Numbered from the stretch's first letter, positions 12,175 through 23,848 are shown. The stretch: 64,000 bases of DNA from Misgurnus anguillicaudatus (GCF_027580225.2 NC_073355.2:18700001-18764000); one strand, 5' to 3'. The notes: generated by a model not told the origin, from the sequence alone. Numbers and translations are program-made.

Positions 12175-12619
12175 TTAAAGGGGACATATTATGAAAATCA
12201 GACTTTTTCCATGTTTAAGTGCCACAATTGTGTCCCCAGTGCTTCTATCAACCTAGAAAATGTTAAAAAGATCAACCCAATAACTTAGTTTTGGTAAACC
12301 ATTTTCTGCAAGCATGTGAAAAATAGGTCATTGTAATTTGGCCCTTATTGTGATGTCAGAATAAGGTAATACCGCCCCCTTTATCTGCACCATCCAACCA
12401 CAGCACAACCACCCAGCACGGAGAGAAAGAGAGAGACAAAACATTTCACAGCACAACAGAGCCTCAACTGCAACAAACCACCATCATTGTGATCAGTGCT
12501 TGCACTTCATCCGCTCATTTGCATTTTAAATGACACACCCAAAACGGCACACTTTTGCTCAGACCTATTTTAGACTTAGTTTTCATCTTAAAAAAAATCT
12601 CATAATATGTCCCCTTTAA
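12175..12619 (+). mobile_element. TTAA-flanked miniature element, full copy 1
   Basis: Termini AGGGGACATATTATGA and TCATAATATGTCCCCT with TTAA at each end. About 445 bp, non-coding. TTAA duplication suggests a piggyBac- or Kolobok-type integrase. Full relatives are at 14468, 16167, 28982 and 63085. Confidence 0.92.
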
Positions 12620-13521
12620 CTGTTGTCCAATTTAGACACCCAAATATAAAGAATCAGAGTATGGATCTCAATAATGGTGACCATAAAATGAAAAGCTTCA
12701 TGCTGCAATGCATTCTGCTGCAATCTTATCCAGAACTCCCAGAATGCACTGCGGCATGAAAAAAAAATCATGAACATTTTGGCATTTTTCTTTGTCAACA
12801 TTGTTGAGATTCATACTGTGAGACTTGATGTTCGTGTGTTTAAGTTACAGCATGGTTAATCTAAGTACACATTGTTTCAAAATCTTCAGAATGACAAACC
12901 GCTTTGAGAGTGCCAGATATCATACTGTAGCATCACTTTACTGAGAGAGACCAATACATCTGCTAAATGAGCAAACACCAAATGAATAAATACATTTTCT
13001 AGATGTTCAACTTTATGTATCAACCACCATAACAGAATTGCAACATGGTCTCTTCTTTACCATAACAAATAAAACACACAAAGTAATAGCAGGCAGAAAA
13101 AATAAAGAGTCAAGAGTCCAACTAAAATGATCACAACAATGGTGACTTTAAATGAAACATCTAGACCCAAGTTAATAAACAACTCCACAAGTAAGATGTA
13201 AGATGTAAAATGCTTCAAGTGTTATTTTTTAACACTCTGTAGTGTGGATCTATATAAACATTAAGCAGTGTTAGTGTTAATTTAACTCTGGGGATTTTGC
13301 AGTCTACATTAGCTCCACCAAGAAATGTTTATTTATTTTTTGTAGTTGTGGTTCTGCTGGTATTTTGTCTTTATTCTCTTGTTCATCTTTCTTTAGTGAT
13401 TCTGTTTATTAACAGCAGGTGCCTATCATCAATGGTCAATCACCACCTCGTTCATCTCTTCATTATCTAATTAACTTCATCACTTCTTCAACCCAACCAC
13501 ACCCATACTTGACTTTGGTTT

Positions 13522-13790
13522 GTGATGTCAGAATAAGGTAATACCGCCCCCTTTATCTGCACTATCCAATCACAGCACAACACTTTAGTATGGAGAGAAA
13601 GAGAGAGATTAAATATTTGACAGCACAATAGAGTTTCAATTGCAACAAACCACCATCATTGTGATCAGTGGTTGCACTTCATCCGCTCATTTGCATTTTA
13701 AATGACACACCCAAAACGGCACACTTTTGCTCAGACCTATTTTAGACTTAGTTTACATCTTAAAAAAAATCTCATAATATGTCCCCTATA
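13522..13790 (+). mobile_element. TTAA-type miniature element, right part only
   Basis: Matches the second half of the element at 12175-12619 from GTGATGTCAGAATAAGG to CATAATATGTCCCCT. The first half is absent; it begins exactly where foldback F1 ends. Confidence 0.85.
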
Positions 13791-13794
13791 AGTT

Positions 13795-13919
13795 TCCATA
13801 GTAATCGGGGTTGAGCTAGTTCAAGTTTGTTTTATGAAACGAAATCCACCGGCAATAAGCCAGACTTAACAAAATAAGCCTGGCTTATTCTGTAATCTAG
13901 TTTTATGAAATAGCCCTCT
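13795..13919. mobile_element. Truncated Harbinger-like miniature element
   Basis: Contains TTATGAAACGAAATC and, at the right, AGTTTTATGAAATAGCCCTC; read on the minus strand this begins AGGGCTATTTCAT. Its end abuts the last base of pseudogene exon 6 and replaces the splice donor. Confidence 0.6.
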
Positions 13920-14069
13920 GATATGTTATGCAATGTTGTGAGAACAATATGGGTTCAGTTGTGAACACATTTATATTGAGAAGTTTCCAGTCTCCCATAG
14001 TCCGGTTCTGCTGAGATTCAGAGGTAAGAGACTGTTGATTATTGACATCAGCAAATAATAGCTCCTTAT
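13918..14069 (-). pseudogene. Pseudogene exon 6 (donor lost)
   Basis: Fifty codons without a stop, aligning with exon 6 of the intact gene around the SLTSESQ and GDWKLLNIN words. The acceptor is kept. The sequence after the last CAG is AGGGCT instead of GT, because a miniature element begins there. Confidence 0.85.
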
Positions 14070-14143
14070 CTGTGGGAAAATAAAAAACAACTTATAGAAT
14101 TTGATTCATTTAAAGTTATTAATGTGTTTGTTTTTTATTTTAC

Positions 14144-14305
14144 CTGAATACTTTGAAGATCTAATTGTAAGAGTGCAGTTTTGTGTGTCAAATGGAAACA
14201 TGTACTGTGCATGTCCATCTTACAAAATTGTCCTTTGAAAATACATGGGCAGTATAATTTATCTGCACATATGGAGACTCCTTTGATCCAAATTCTGTCT
14301 TGATG
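14144..14305 (-). pseudogene. Pseudogene exon 5 (Cys-loop exon, frameshifted)
   Basis: Acceptor and donor are kept. The start reads IKTEFGSKESPYVQI in frame. A net loss of 16 bp and then a gain of 5 bp disrupt the Cys-loop, and the original frame ends in a stop. Confidence 0.9.
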
Positions 14306-14467
14306 CTAAATTAACAAAACAAAAAAAAAAAAATACAAATGACTGGAGACAACAAATATTTAAGAGAAACTTAAATGGAGTATATTTTTTATAAAGCTGG
14401 ATTTGTACCTCTTCTCCTACTGATTTATTTATACTTACTTACATTAGCCTAGAGCAGCACAACACAA

Positions 14468-14914
14468 TTAAAGGGGACATATTATGAGATTTTTTTTAAA
14501 GATGTAAACTAAGTCTAAAATAGGTCTGAGAAAAAGTGTGCCGTTTTGGATGTGTCATTTAAAATGCAAATGAGCGGATGAAGTGCAACCACTGATCACA
14601 ATGGTGGTGGTTTGTTGCAATTGAAACTCAATTGTGCTGTGAAATATTTTATCTCTCTCTTTCTCTCCATACTAAATGGTTGTGCTGTGGTTGGATAGTG
14701 CAGATAAAGGGGGCGGTATTACCTTATTCTGACATCACAATAAGGGCCAAATTACAATGACCTATTTTTTCACATGCTTGCAGAAAATGGTTTACCAAAA
14801 CTAAGTTATTGGGTTGATCTTTTTAACATTTTCTAGGTTGATAGAAGCACTGGGGACACAATTATAGCACTTAAACATGGAAAAAGTCAGATTTTCATAA
14901 TATGTCCCCTTTAA
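14468..14914 (-). mobile_element. TTAA-flanked miniature element, full copy 2
   Basis: Reverse orientation of the 12175 element, with complete termini and TTAA at 14468-14471 and 14911-14914. It lies in the pseudogene intron between exons 5 and 4. Confidence 0.92.
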
Positions 14915-16166
14915 ATTAAAAAAGATAACCAAAATTCACAAGACATTGTGTGTTCACAGAGATAGAAGAACCGTTTTTGGTTCCACAAAGAACCATTTAG
15001 TTAAAGGTTCTTATGTTCTTTTATACATTTTTTTAATCTGAAGAACCTAAACTAAAATTACAACTTGCTTGCAGAGTTACATGGATGTTAGGTTTAACTT
15101 CTGAAGAACTGCTGTAAATCTGGTTAATAAAGTAAGTCACAATTGCTCCGATTAGTGTTTCCTTTAGTTGGGTACTTGGGTCTTGAAGTTTAGTGTTAGT
15201 TTTCTTCTGCTGATTGTGGCAGTGTGTTTATAAAACACATCTGTTAAAGCAGAGAAAGATGAGAGAAATTAAGTCTATGACTGTTACTATGTTAATTAGT
15301 ATGAAAGCAAAAGTCTTGGGATTCAATGATATCATAAAAATGTAATCACTAAACATCAGTGTTTAATTTATGTTCTGCCAACCCTGTGAGGCTCCCATGA
15401 AATCCAACAGTGCTGTAAAGTCCACATACCCTGAAGAGTTAAATATTGTTTACCCAAATCTAATCTGTGGTGTAAGTCAGACACACTGAGACATCAACAA
15501 TCAGCCTATAAAACACAATCATGGTGACAATCAACAACAAAGCTTCATGCCGCAATGCATGCTGGGTACCAAGAGAAAACTCATTCATAAATCCCATCAT
15601 GCATTGCAGCATGACAAAAATTTAGCAACTTTCTTATCATTAATTGTCACCATTGTTGAGATTTGTATCAGAAATCATGAAGTCTCTCTTAACAAAAAAC
15701 AACTACAAAAAAAACACACTAAAGCATTACGGCAGGCTCATTCAATATAATGTCATTTGCATAGAGCTTTTCTTTATGCATGTTTCTTCATAATTAATTT
15801 GTGATCAAATGTTTCAATTATTTGTAGAGTAGAATATAATAAAAATAAACTGAGAAGGTCTGGAAGGTTTTCCCTCTACATGAAGCAATGAACAAGTGGT
15901 TTTACTAAAACATTGTTGCTATTGTTAAAAGAGGAGAGTTCTGATCTAGTGAAGGTCAAGGAACAAATGCCCAGAGGTGTAAAAAGTACTCAAAACTTTT
16001 ACTCAAGTGAAAGTACAAGTACTGAGTGTAAATATTACTCAATTAAAAGAAAAAGTATCTGGCCAGAATTATACTTGAGTAAAAGTAAAAAAGTACCACA
16101 TAAAAATTTTACTTGAGTATTAAAAAATTAAAAGTAACCGGAAGAAGGAAAACGAGAGATTCATGT

Positions 16167-16612
16167 TTAAAGGGGACATATTATGAAAATCTGACTTTTT
16201 CCATGTTTAAGTGCTATAATTCAGTCCCCAGTGCTTCTAATAATTTAGAAAATGTGAAAAAGATCAACCCAATAACTAAGTTTTGGTAAACCATTTTCTG
16301 TAAGCATGTGAAAAAATAGGTCATTGAAATTTGGCCCTTATTGTGATGTCAGAATAAGGTAATACCGCCCACTTTATCTTCACTATCCAACCACAGCACA
16401 ACCATTTAGTATGGAGAGAAAGAGAGAGATAAAATATTTGACAGCACAATAGAGTTTCAATTGCAACAAACCACCATCATTGTGATCAGTGGTTGCACTT
16501 CATCCGCTCATTTGCATTTTAAATGACACACCCAAAACGGCACACTTTTGCTCAGACCTATTTTAGACTTAGTTTACATCTTAAAAAAAATCTCATAATA
16601 TGTCCCCTTTAA
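16167..16612 (+). mobile_element. TTAA-flanked miniature element, full copy 3
   Basis: Complete termini and TTAA on both sides; nested in the hAT at 15972-18693. Confidence 0.92.
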
Positions 16613-16744
16613 GCTTTCTCTAAAAACATGAAGTGAATGAACCACATACAAGGTTTTATCCTTTACAACTGTTTGTATTTAATTGTATTTCGTTATCAAA
16701 CTATAAGACTACTACATAATTTCCAACATGATCTCACAATGTTC

Positions 16745-17192
16745 ATTGGTATAGTCACAGAATTTTTTGCTCATTTATCCGTGTCATTGTCACAGATCTC
16801 CGCATTTTTTGTGTCTGTACCACGGACTTTCTTTTACGCGTCAGTTTCATGTATTGATTAATCAATTGTTTTTCCTATTTTTAAACCATTTTCGCATGGG
16901 TTTGGGGTTAGATTTGGGTTTTGGTTTAGGATGTCACTTTAACTATTGGTTTATACTATTTTTTCCATACTTTTAAACAATTGTCGCCTGACATTAGGGT
17001 TAGGAGTTGGGTTTGGATGTCATTTCATGTTACAGAAAGTCGTTCTAACCCCAAACCCACGTGAAAATGGTAAGAAAATAGGAAAAACAATTGAGTAACC
17101 AATACGTGAAACTGACACGGAAAAGAAAGTCTGTGGTACAGACACAGAAAAATCACAGGAGATCCGTGACAATGACAATGAATTTTAGTATG
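16745..17192. mobile_element. Palindromic miniature element with TTGGGGTTAG motifs
   Basis: Inverted pairs include GTGTCATTGTCACAGATCTCC against its complement at 17158-17180, and GTTTCATGTATTGATTAATC-like against 17095-17110. The inner words GGGTTTGGGGTTAG and CTAACCCCAAACCC also pair. Related copies are at 55860-56245 and 61060-61437. Confidence 0.7.
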
Positions 17193-17202
17193 CAACATGC
17201 TA

Positions 17203-17497
17203 CACTCTAAAAAAACAAACGGTGCTATATAGCACCAAAACTGTTGATTTAAATCGTAACCATAGAAGAACCGTTTTTAGTGCCATATAGCACCGGTGAA
17301 GCACCGGTGAAGCACCTGTGTAGAACCATATAGGTGCCATATAGCACCACTATAGCACCACATTTGGTTCTACATAGCACTATATGGTTCTAAACAGGTG
17401 CTTCACCGGTGCTATATGGCACTAAAAATGGTGGTAACTATGATTACGAGCAAAGAACCACTTTTGGTGCTATATAGCACCGTTTGTTTTTAGAGTG
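17203..17497. mobile_element. Palindromic miniature element with GGTGCTATATAGCACC units
   Basis: Termini CACTCTAAAAAAACAAACGG and the complementary CCGTTTGTTTTTAGAGTG, with TA on both sides. The inside is built of repeated self-complementary GGTGCTATATAGCACC-like and GTGAAGCACC words. A relative with longer GAAGCACCAGT runs is at 57087-57425. Confidence 0.9.
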
Positions 17498-17499
17498 TA

Positions 17500-18337
17500 C
17501 TCAAAATTGTAAAACCTCAAACTTAACTTAAATTTCAAGCTCTATCAAGCCTCTCACAGGAAGCCGATGCAGGATAAGGTGTATTAGACCTTGTTGACAC
17601 TGTAAGTCCAAATCCGATTTTGGTGCATATTCGATAGGAATCCAATCAGAAATAGAAGGGTGAACGGCTAAAAACCACATGAAATCTGTTTTTCTAATCC
17701 GTTTCAGGCTACATCCAGAGGTGGTTTGAAGTCCTTTTCAGTCTGACCTCCCTGATCACATTTGTGTAGCTTTTCGGTTACGTCATGCTGTCACGTCACA
17801 TAAAACACGTCAGACGTCAAGGCAGATTGTCGTGTCAGCGCAACGTCATTGCCATAGAAGCAGTGCAGATAATCCGGAAAACGGCTACAGGATGCACAGA
17901 TCGGATCTAAACAGTTGTGATACACAATGTGGACAGTGAGTTTGTCAAATTAGATATGCACCAAAATTTGCATATCAGTGTGAACAAGGTATTAGTCTTG
18001 ATAGAGAGGCTGCAAACATCAATAAACGTGTCACACTTCATGTGTTGTCAGTTTCAAAGAAGCAAAAAATCTTCATCATTAGATGAACTGTTGGCCAATT
18101 CCTCAGTGTGGTCCAAAGGCTCCAGAATAAATAACATTTCAATTAAACTGGCCATCAGCCCAGTTCAATTGGTTTGACAGAGTAAGCAAAAATAGATCTC
18201 TAAAATAGAAGTACTTTTTGATTTAAAAAAAATTGTAAAGAGTAAAAAATACTTTCTTTTTTTAAAAAATGTAATTAAGTAAAAGTACTGATTTTTTTAT
18301 AGTACTCAAATAAAGTAAAAATCCCCAAAAACAATAC
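17500..18337. other. Interior of the hAT element, non-coding
   Basis: No gene recognised. An open frame of 86 codons at 17917-18177 has no recognisable domain. Confidence 0.4.
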
Positions 18338-18650
18338 TTAAAGGGATACTTCACCGATTTAGCATTCAGCTTTGTATCTGTAGAAACCCGGCAGTATTAC
18401 TGAATGACCATGTTTCCCTCCCTCATTTCCCCCTGAGAGGAGAGATATCTGCATTTTGGTTCTGCAAAAAAGTCCTCCGATGATGTAATATGACGATTTT
18501 TGCATCATCGGAGGACTTTTTTGCAGAACCAAAATGCAGATATCTCTCCTCTCAGGGGGAAATGATGGAGGGAAACAGGGTCATTCAGTAATACTGCCGG
18601 GCCTCCACAGATACAAAGCTGAATGCTAAATCGGTGAAGTATCCCTTTAA
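18338..18650. mobile_element. Near-perfect hairpin miniature element, TTAA-flanked
   Basis: TTAA at both ends, termini AGGGATACTTCACCGATTTA and complement. The two arms of about 140 bp pair almost without mismatch through AAGTCCTCCGATGATG, leaving a loop of about 20 bp. Confidence 0.92.
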
Positions 18651-19330
18651 GTACAGTAATCAAGTAAAATTACTCAAGTACTTTACACCTCAGCAAATGC
18701 CTAACTAAAGGAAACACTAATCACAGCAATGGTGACTTCATAACAAACACAAACTTAAGATTTAATGTGATACATTTTGTGATAAATGTCTATTTGACTT
18801 GTGAGACATCACGTCAGAAAGAAGATTTGTCTACTAAATCACGCGTGTGGATACTGGAATAGTTGAGCACTTGTATTTTGTTCTGACAGCTGTTTAGAAG
18901 TTAAACTTATCCATTTAGAAAATAACTCTGCAAGTTATCACTTTATTTTTCAAACAGAGATGCTGATAGAGAGGCAAACGTGAAGGACTGCAGCTTTTGG
19001 AGGAATACACCCAACAGTATTCATCTATTGCATTTAAGAATTTGTCTTTCTTTATTATTTTAGTATTTTCTCCAGAAAACGAGTCATCAAAATGAAAATT
19101 TAGAGACAGGAAAATGTCCAAAATGTAATTGATTTGAATGACCAGCAGGTGTTCACCATTAATTTCTTAATCATCACTTCATTATCTCATTAACTTTAAC
19201 ACTGATTCAGAGTTATATTTTTAACACCAGTCTTTTTTAACACCGATCTTGGTGTGGATTATATAAACACCAAATAGTGTTGATTTAACACTGGTAGAGT
19301 TAATTTAACACTGGAGATTTTCCTGTGTAC

Positions 19331-19484
19331 AGTTCAATCGTTCATACAGAATCGTCCTGTTTCACAACAGGGTTTTTATAGAAAAGCGTTCTTTAGACTG
19401 AAAGATAAGAAATGGTTATTTTTAAGAACCTTTGACTGAACGGTTCTTCAGGGAACCAAAAATAGTTTCAGATATCTCAAAGCA
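19331..19484. mobile_element. AGAACC-rich repeat remnant
   Basis: Words such as AAGAACCTTTGACTG and GGTTCTTCAGGGAACC are complementary to 14965-15030 (GAACCGTTTTTGGTTCC, GTTAAAGGTTCTTA). Probably a decayed element flanking foldback A. Confidence 0.4.
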
Positions 19485-21272
19485 CACAGCACAATCCCCG
19501 GTGTTAAATGAACACTGTGGGTGTATATATAATCCACTCCCAGATGGGTGTGTATAAAGACTGGTGTTAAAATTTAACACTGAAGCAGTGTTAAAGTTAA
19601 TGAGATAATGAAGTGATGATTAAGACATTAATGGTGAACACCTGCTGGTCATTCTGTGTCAAATCAACCTTAATTTCCCTGTCTTTAATTTTTTTATTTT
19701 GATGACTCTTTTTCTGGATAAAGTAATACTAAAATAATGCAGAAAGACAAAATATTTAAATGTAATAGATGAAATCCCCACAGTTAAATAAACACTATCA
19801 TCATCTCTGTTTAAAAACTAAAATTACAACTTGCTTGCAGAGTTACATGGATAACTTCGATACAACTGCTGTAAATCTGGTTAATAAAGTTAGTCACCAT
19901 TGCTCCGATTAGTGTTTCCTTTAGTTGGGTACTTTGGTCTTGAAGTTTATTGTTATTTTTTCTGCTCATTGTGGCAGTTTGTTTATTAAACACTTCTGTT
20001 AGAGCAGAGGAAGATGAGAGAAATGAAGTCTATAACTGTTACTATGTTAATTATTATGAAAACATAAGTGTTGTGATTCAATGATCTCATACAAAAAAAT
20101 AATCACCGTATATAAGTGTATAATTTTATATTTGGTCCACCCCATGAAATCCATATAGCCTTAAGAGTTAATATTTTTCACCGAAATCTAATTTGTGGTG
20201 TCAGTCAGACACACGGAGACATCAACAATCAGCCTATAAAACACAATCATGGTGACAATCAACAACAAAGCTTCATGCCGCAATGCATGCTGGGTACCAG
20301 GATTGTATAAAACCCATTCATAACTCCCATCATGCATTGTGGCATGACAAACTTGTGCAAATTTCTTACCATTTACTGTTACCCTTGTTGAGATTTGCAT
20401 CAGAAGTTATGATGTCTCTCTTAAGCAAAAAAAAAAAAAAAACTAAAGCATTACAGCAGTTTTACAGAACAGTGTCTTTCATAGAGCATTTTTGTATTTG
20501 CATTGTTGTCTTTATCATTTATTTATGATCAAATGTTTTAATGATTGGTAAAGAATAAAATAAATAACCAATTTCCGATGCTATGAAAAGTTTTCCCTCT
20601 ACATCAAGCAATGAACAGGCAGTCTTAATAAAACAATGTTACAATTGCTAAAAGAGGAAATGAGTTTAGTGAAGGTTAAAGGAAGAATGCCTAACTAAAG
20701 GAAATGTTAATCACAATAATGGTGACTTCAAATGAACCCATAACAAACACAAGCTTAAGATTTAATGTGATACATTCTGTAATTACATCAAGTCAGAAAG
20801 AAGATTTGTTTACTAAATCATGTGTGTGGATGCTTGTATTTTGTTCTGGCAGCTGTTTAGAAGTTAAACTTATCATCCCGGTTTAGAAAATAACGCTGCA
20901 AGTTATAATTTTAGTTTTTTAACAGAGATGATGATAGAGAGGCAAATGTAAAAGATTGCAGCTTTTGGAGTCATACACCCAACAATGTTCATTTAATACT
21001 GGGGATTTCGCTGTATTCATCTATTGCATTTTGTCTTTCTTCATAATTTTAGTATTACTTTCTCAAAAAAAAAATCCAGGAAAATTTAGTTAATTTGACC
21101 CAGAATGACCAGCAGGTGTTCACCATTAATGTCTTAATCATCACTTCATTATCTCATTAACTTTAACACTGCTTCAGTGTTAAATTTTAACACCAGTCTT
21201 TATACACACCCATCTGGGAGTGGATTATATATACACCCACAGTGTTTATTTAACACCGGGGATTTTGCTGTG
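19485..21272. mobile_element. Foldback element B
   Basis: The left end CACAGCACAATCCCCGGTG and right end CACCGGGGATTTTGCTGTG pair, and the arms (for example GACCAGCAGGTGTTCACCAT at 21110 against its complement at 19635-19655) are nearly identical over about 190 bp. The core at 20210-20415 contains CTTCATGCCGCAATGCATGC. It is 1.79 kb and has no transposase. Confidence 0.9.
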
Positions 21273-21618
21273 CAGCTTCAGAAAATCCCTTACAAAAATT
21301 ATCCATGGTTACTACACCTTTACTATAATTAAACCATTTAATTTTCATAAGGGCTGTTATGTTGACAAAAAGGGTGAGCCTGGCATGGCTGTGCATGTTA
21401 ATATAAATATCCTTATGTTTTATATATTTTAATATTGTTAAAGAAGTTAAAAACTGTCAATTTTGTTGTGTCTTTCAGTGTTTTTCATTTGTTGTTTGTG
21501 TCTTTAATATTGCAGACTTTGCTGTGCTTTGCTTTGTCAAAGTGTTTCTTTAGACCACTATAGCTATTATAAAGTGAAAAAAAAGACCAAAAATGATGAA
21601 ATTTTAAAACATTCTTAC

Positions 21619-21709
21619 CTTTCTATGATGACAAAGTCTGGAGTGCAACATAAATCTTTTTAATGTCACAAAAATCTTCAGGGTGCCATTTTATCCCTGC
21701 CTTTCAATG
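21619..21709 (-). pseudogene. Pseudogene exon 4
   Basis: Aligns with intact exon 4 (50259-50368), keeping the end TPDFVIIE and the donor. It is 19 bp short and holds stops in the original frame. Confidence 0.85.
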
Positions 21710-21795
21710 CTGCAAAAGTGTTTTGATTGACACAAAAAATTATATAATTTATGACCTATGAGTGAAATGTAACCAAAGAGTTTTACAACACTTAC

Positions 21796-21840
21796 AGTTC
21801 TCATTTTAAGTGTTGTTGAGATAATCTGAGCTTTCTCATT
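21796..21840 (-). pseudogene. Pseudogene exon 3
   Basis: Forty-five bp as in the intact gene, reading NEKAQIISTTLKMRT, with AG and GT boundaries kept. Confidence 0.85.
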
Positions 21841-22029
21841 CTGTGGAAAAAAGCAAATGTTTAGTGATGAACCACAACTGCTTGACATCTCAAATTCTGT
21901 AATGATCCAAGAGTAAATCATGCTTGACTTCTTCCTTTATTTCTTAATTCTTATATTCCAGCATCTACGGCTATATTCGTGGCAAGAACCAGTTAATTCA
22001 CACACAAGTTTTTATTCAGACAAGTTGAT

Positions 22030-22141
22030 CTATACACAGGTTCAGGGAGGGACAATTTGATATTTCCAATTTGCCTTACTTGCATGTTTTTGGCCTGTGG
22101 GAGGAAACCAAGTACCCAGAGTAAACCCACACTGCAGGGAG
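22030..22141. repeat. SINE-like repeat fragment replacing exons 1-2 of the pseudogene
   Basis: The words GTGGGAGGAAACCAAGTACC and GGGAGAACATGCAG are typical of the tRNA-derived repeats of cyprinids. The position corresponds to exons 1-2 of the intact gene. Confidence 0.5.
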
Positions 22142-22440
22142 AACATGCAGAATAAAATAAAAACTTAATAAAAACCTTTTTGAGATACTTTTGATGGAGG
22201 ATGAAGATTCACTTTGGTATTATTGTCAGTTGGTCAAATGTATACACTGTGAGTGACAAACACGCTCCACCTGCTGCTTGCTGTCATCTCACTGTTGTTC
22301 TGTCACTATAAAGTTTTATTTAAATTATTCAAAATATAAACACACATTTGGGGCAATGCGTGCTCAGGTTTTATTGTCTTATGTAAATGTTTTGTAGTTT
22401 CAGCTGATGTTGAAATAATGAGTGGAACAAGCACTGGATC
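22142..22440 (-). other. Duplicated promoter flank of the pseudogene
   Basis: Matches 51117-51400 upstream of the intact gene, including GACAAACACGCTCCACCTGC. The TATTTATA (TATAAATA) of the intact promoter reads AATGTATA here. Confidence 0.8.
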
Positions 22441-23337
22441 CTAAATAAATATTAACTTAACAATACAATATTATAATATATATTATAAAAACAACAATGG
22501 AAATATAATCCTTTTAAAGCACATGATTTACCTCAAGAACAGAAATTGCATGCAGAGAATGCCCAAAAATGATCATAGGGTTGAGAGTCCTACAACACAA
22601 ATACTGGAGGGTACACTGTAAAAAATAAATTGTTGGCTCAATGAATTATTTTTTAGTAACTAGTTCCACAGAAATTTTACGTTCACTCAATTTCTGTCTC
22701 CAAAGTGTTACCTGGATTGATGTTTTTTAGTTGGCCCAAATTTGACTCAAATATAAAAAAGTATGTTGGCTCAATTAGCTTTATAGTTCATTCAACTAAA
22801 ATGTTTTAATCAGTTGAATCTTTAAAAACTTACAGCAAAGACTGTGTCAATTAAAATTTAAGTATTCACTCAATGTTTTATGTGTTACTTCAATTAATAT
22901 TTATTATTTGGGATTTTTTTTTTATAACATTTTTTATTAAATAATTTATGCTGGTGTTGTACACAAAAGAATTAACTTCAGTCACATAAAAACAAAAGCT
23001 TTTTATTCACTTATCATACAGACTGAACATACAGAATTAAGTCTTCTTTAAATAGAGGGCAAAACAGTCCAAAAAGCCTCCAAAGTCAGTCAGAACATCT
23101 CCAGGGCCATTTAGGAGACTTTCCTCAGCCAGTCCAAGCGGAGACTGTCTCGCTATGTCTCGGGTCTGCCTCTCACATTATCTGCGCTCTGGTTTGATAA
23201 ACAGAGGAATATAAACACACACACATACATAAATAACATGTTTAATATAATAAAGTTTGACGGTGAAAGACTTTATTCCCTAAATAACGTTAATATTAGG
23301 CCAAACTTCCCTCAGACATCACACATAATTAAACACT

Positions 23338-23530
23338 ATTGGGCGGTTTTCTCGGACAGGGCTTTTCACTGACTAAAATAACTTACTGACATCTCTTAAC
23401 ATATGAGTGCTATTGTTTTGTCTCAAAATGCACGCCAGTATTGTATTATATAAGGTTTGTTTGTAATAATGTCCCAATAATAATAAAGACCAAGTTCTAA
23501 ACTCTGTCCGGTAAACCAACCCTATATCCA
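23338..23530. mobile_element. Remnant of GGGCGGTTTCCC-type miniature element
   Basis: Begins GGGCGGTTTTCTCGGACAGG and ends CTGTCCGGTAAACCAACCC; related to 56745-57476. Confidence 0.65.
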
Positions 23531-23848
23531 GGCTTTTTATCTTAACTAAAATAGCTCCACTTTACTTCGGTCACATAACATAACACACTTCTAATATATC
23601 TTTACGAAAATATAATTACAAAAACGTCGAGTATTTGCGTCTTTGCCAATTAATATATTCTAAAATTAACATTTAATTACAAACACTTACCTGACGTGAA
23701 CTTGAGGAAACGGCTGACTTGTGTCCTTCCTTGTGTGAATCAGTAAGTGATTCCAGCTGTTGCGTGCGGATTGATCTCAGATGAAATGACCTGTGATCCA
23801 GATCCTTCCGAGTTAAAACATTTTAAATTCAAAATACACAGACGCACG

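Larger units (their letters stand above)
10470..13521. mobile_element. Long foldback element F1 with nested insertions
   Basis: The left arm starts AACCAAAGTCAAGTATGGG and the right arm ends with the complement at 13521. The arms match over most of their length (for example AACAGAATCACTAAAGAAAG against its complement at 13385-13405, and CAAAATCCCCAGTGTTAAAT-like against 13270-13300). The palindrome centre near 12640-12830 holds the core CTTCATGCTGCAATGCATKC shared with the other foldbacks here. Three other elements sit inside it (10637-10826, 11039-11888, 12175-12619). No transposase. Confidence 0.85.
15972..18693. mobile_element. hAT element (CAGAGGTGTAAA ends) with nested insertions
   Basis: The left end CAGAGGTGTAAAAAGTACTC and right end GAGTACTTTACACCTCAG-like are flanked by perfect 8-bp duplications CAAATGCC at 15964-15971 and 18694-18701. 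Subterminal ACTCAAGTAAAAGTACA repeats are typical of a common fish hAT family. No transposase frame remains. Four smaller elements are nested inside (16167, about 16745, 17203 and 18338). Confidence 0.93.
15035..19330. mobile_element. Foldback element A (interrupted by a hAT)
   Basis: The left arm runs from about 15035 (ACAACTTGCTTGCAGAGTTA at 15060). The core at 15480-15690 contains CTTCATGCCGCAATGCATGC. The right arm runs from 18694 to about 19330 with complementary words (AATAACTCTGCAAGTTATCA at 18920; CTAACTAAAGGAAACACTAA at 18703). A 2.7-kb hAT splits the right arm. The left outer end is not clear. Confidence 0.7.
13918..22260 (-). pseudogene. Decayed tandem copy of the 5-HT3-like receptor gene
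   Basis: Four blocks in the same order and orientation align with exons 3-6 of the intact gene at 29566-51100. Exon 3 (21796-21840) is intact. Exon 4 (21619-21709) is 19 bp short with stops and has lost both tryptophans of its first half. Exon 5 (14144-14305) is 11 bp short; it has a 5-bp insertion inside the Cys-loop and a larger upstream loss, so the frame breaks. Exon 6 (13918-14069) is open but 9 bp short and has no donor. Exons 1 and 2 are gone, replaced by repeat sequence at 21925-22140; no exon 7-9 homologue was found downstream. The 5' flank at 22142-22440 still matches 51117-51400. It cannot make a channel. Confidence 0.9.
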
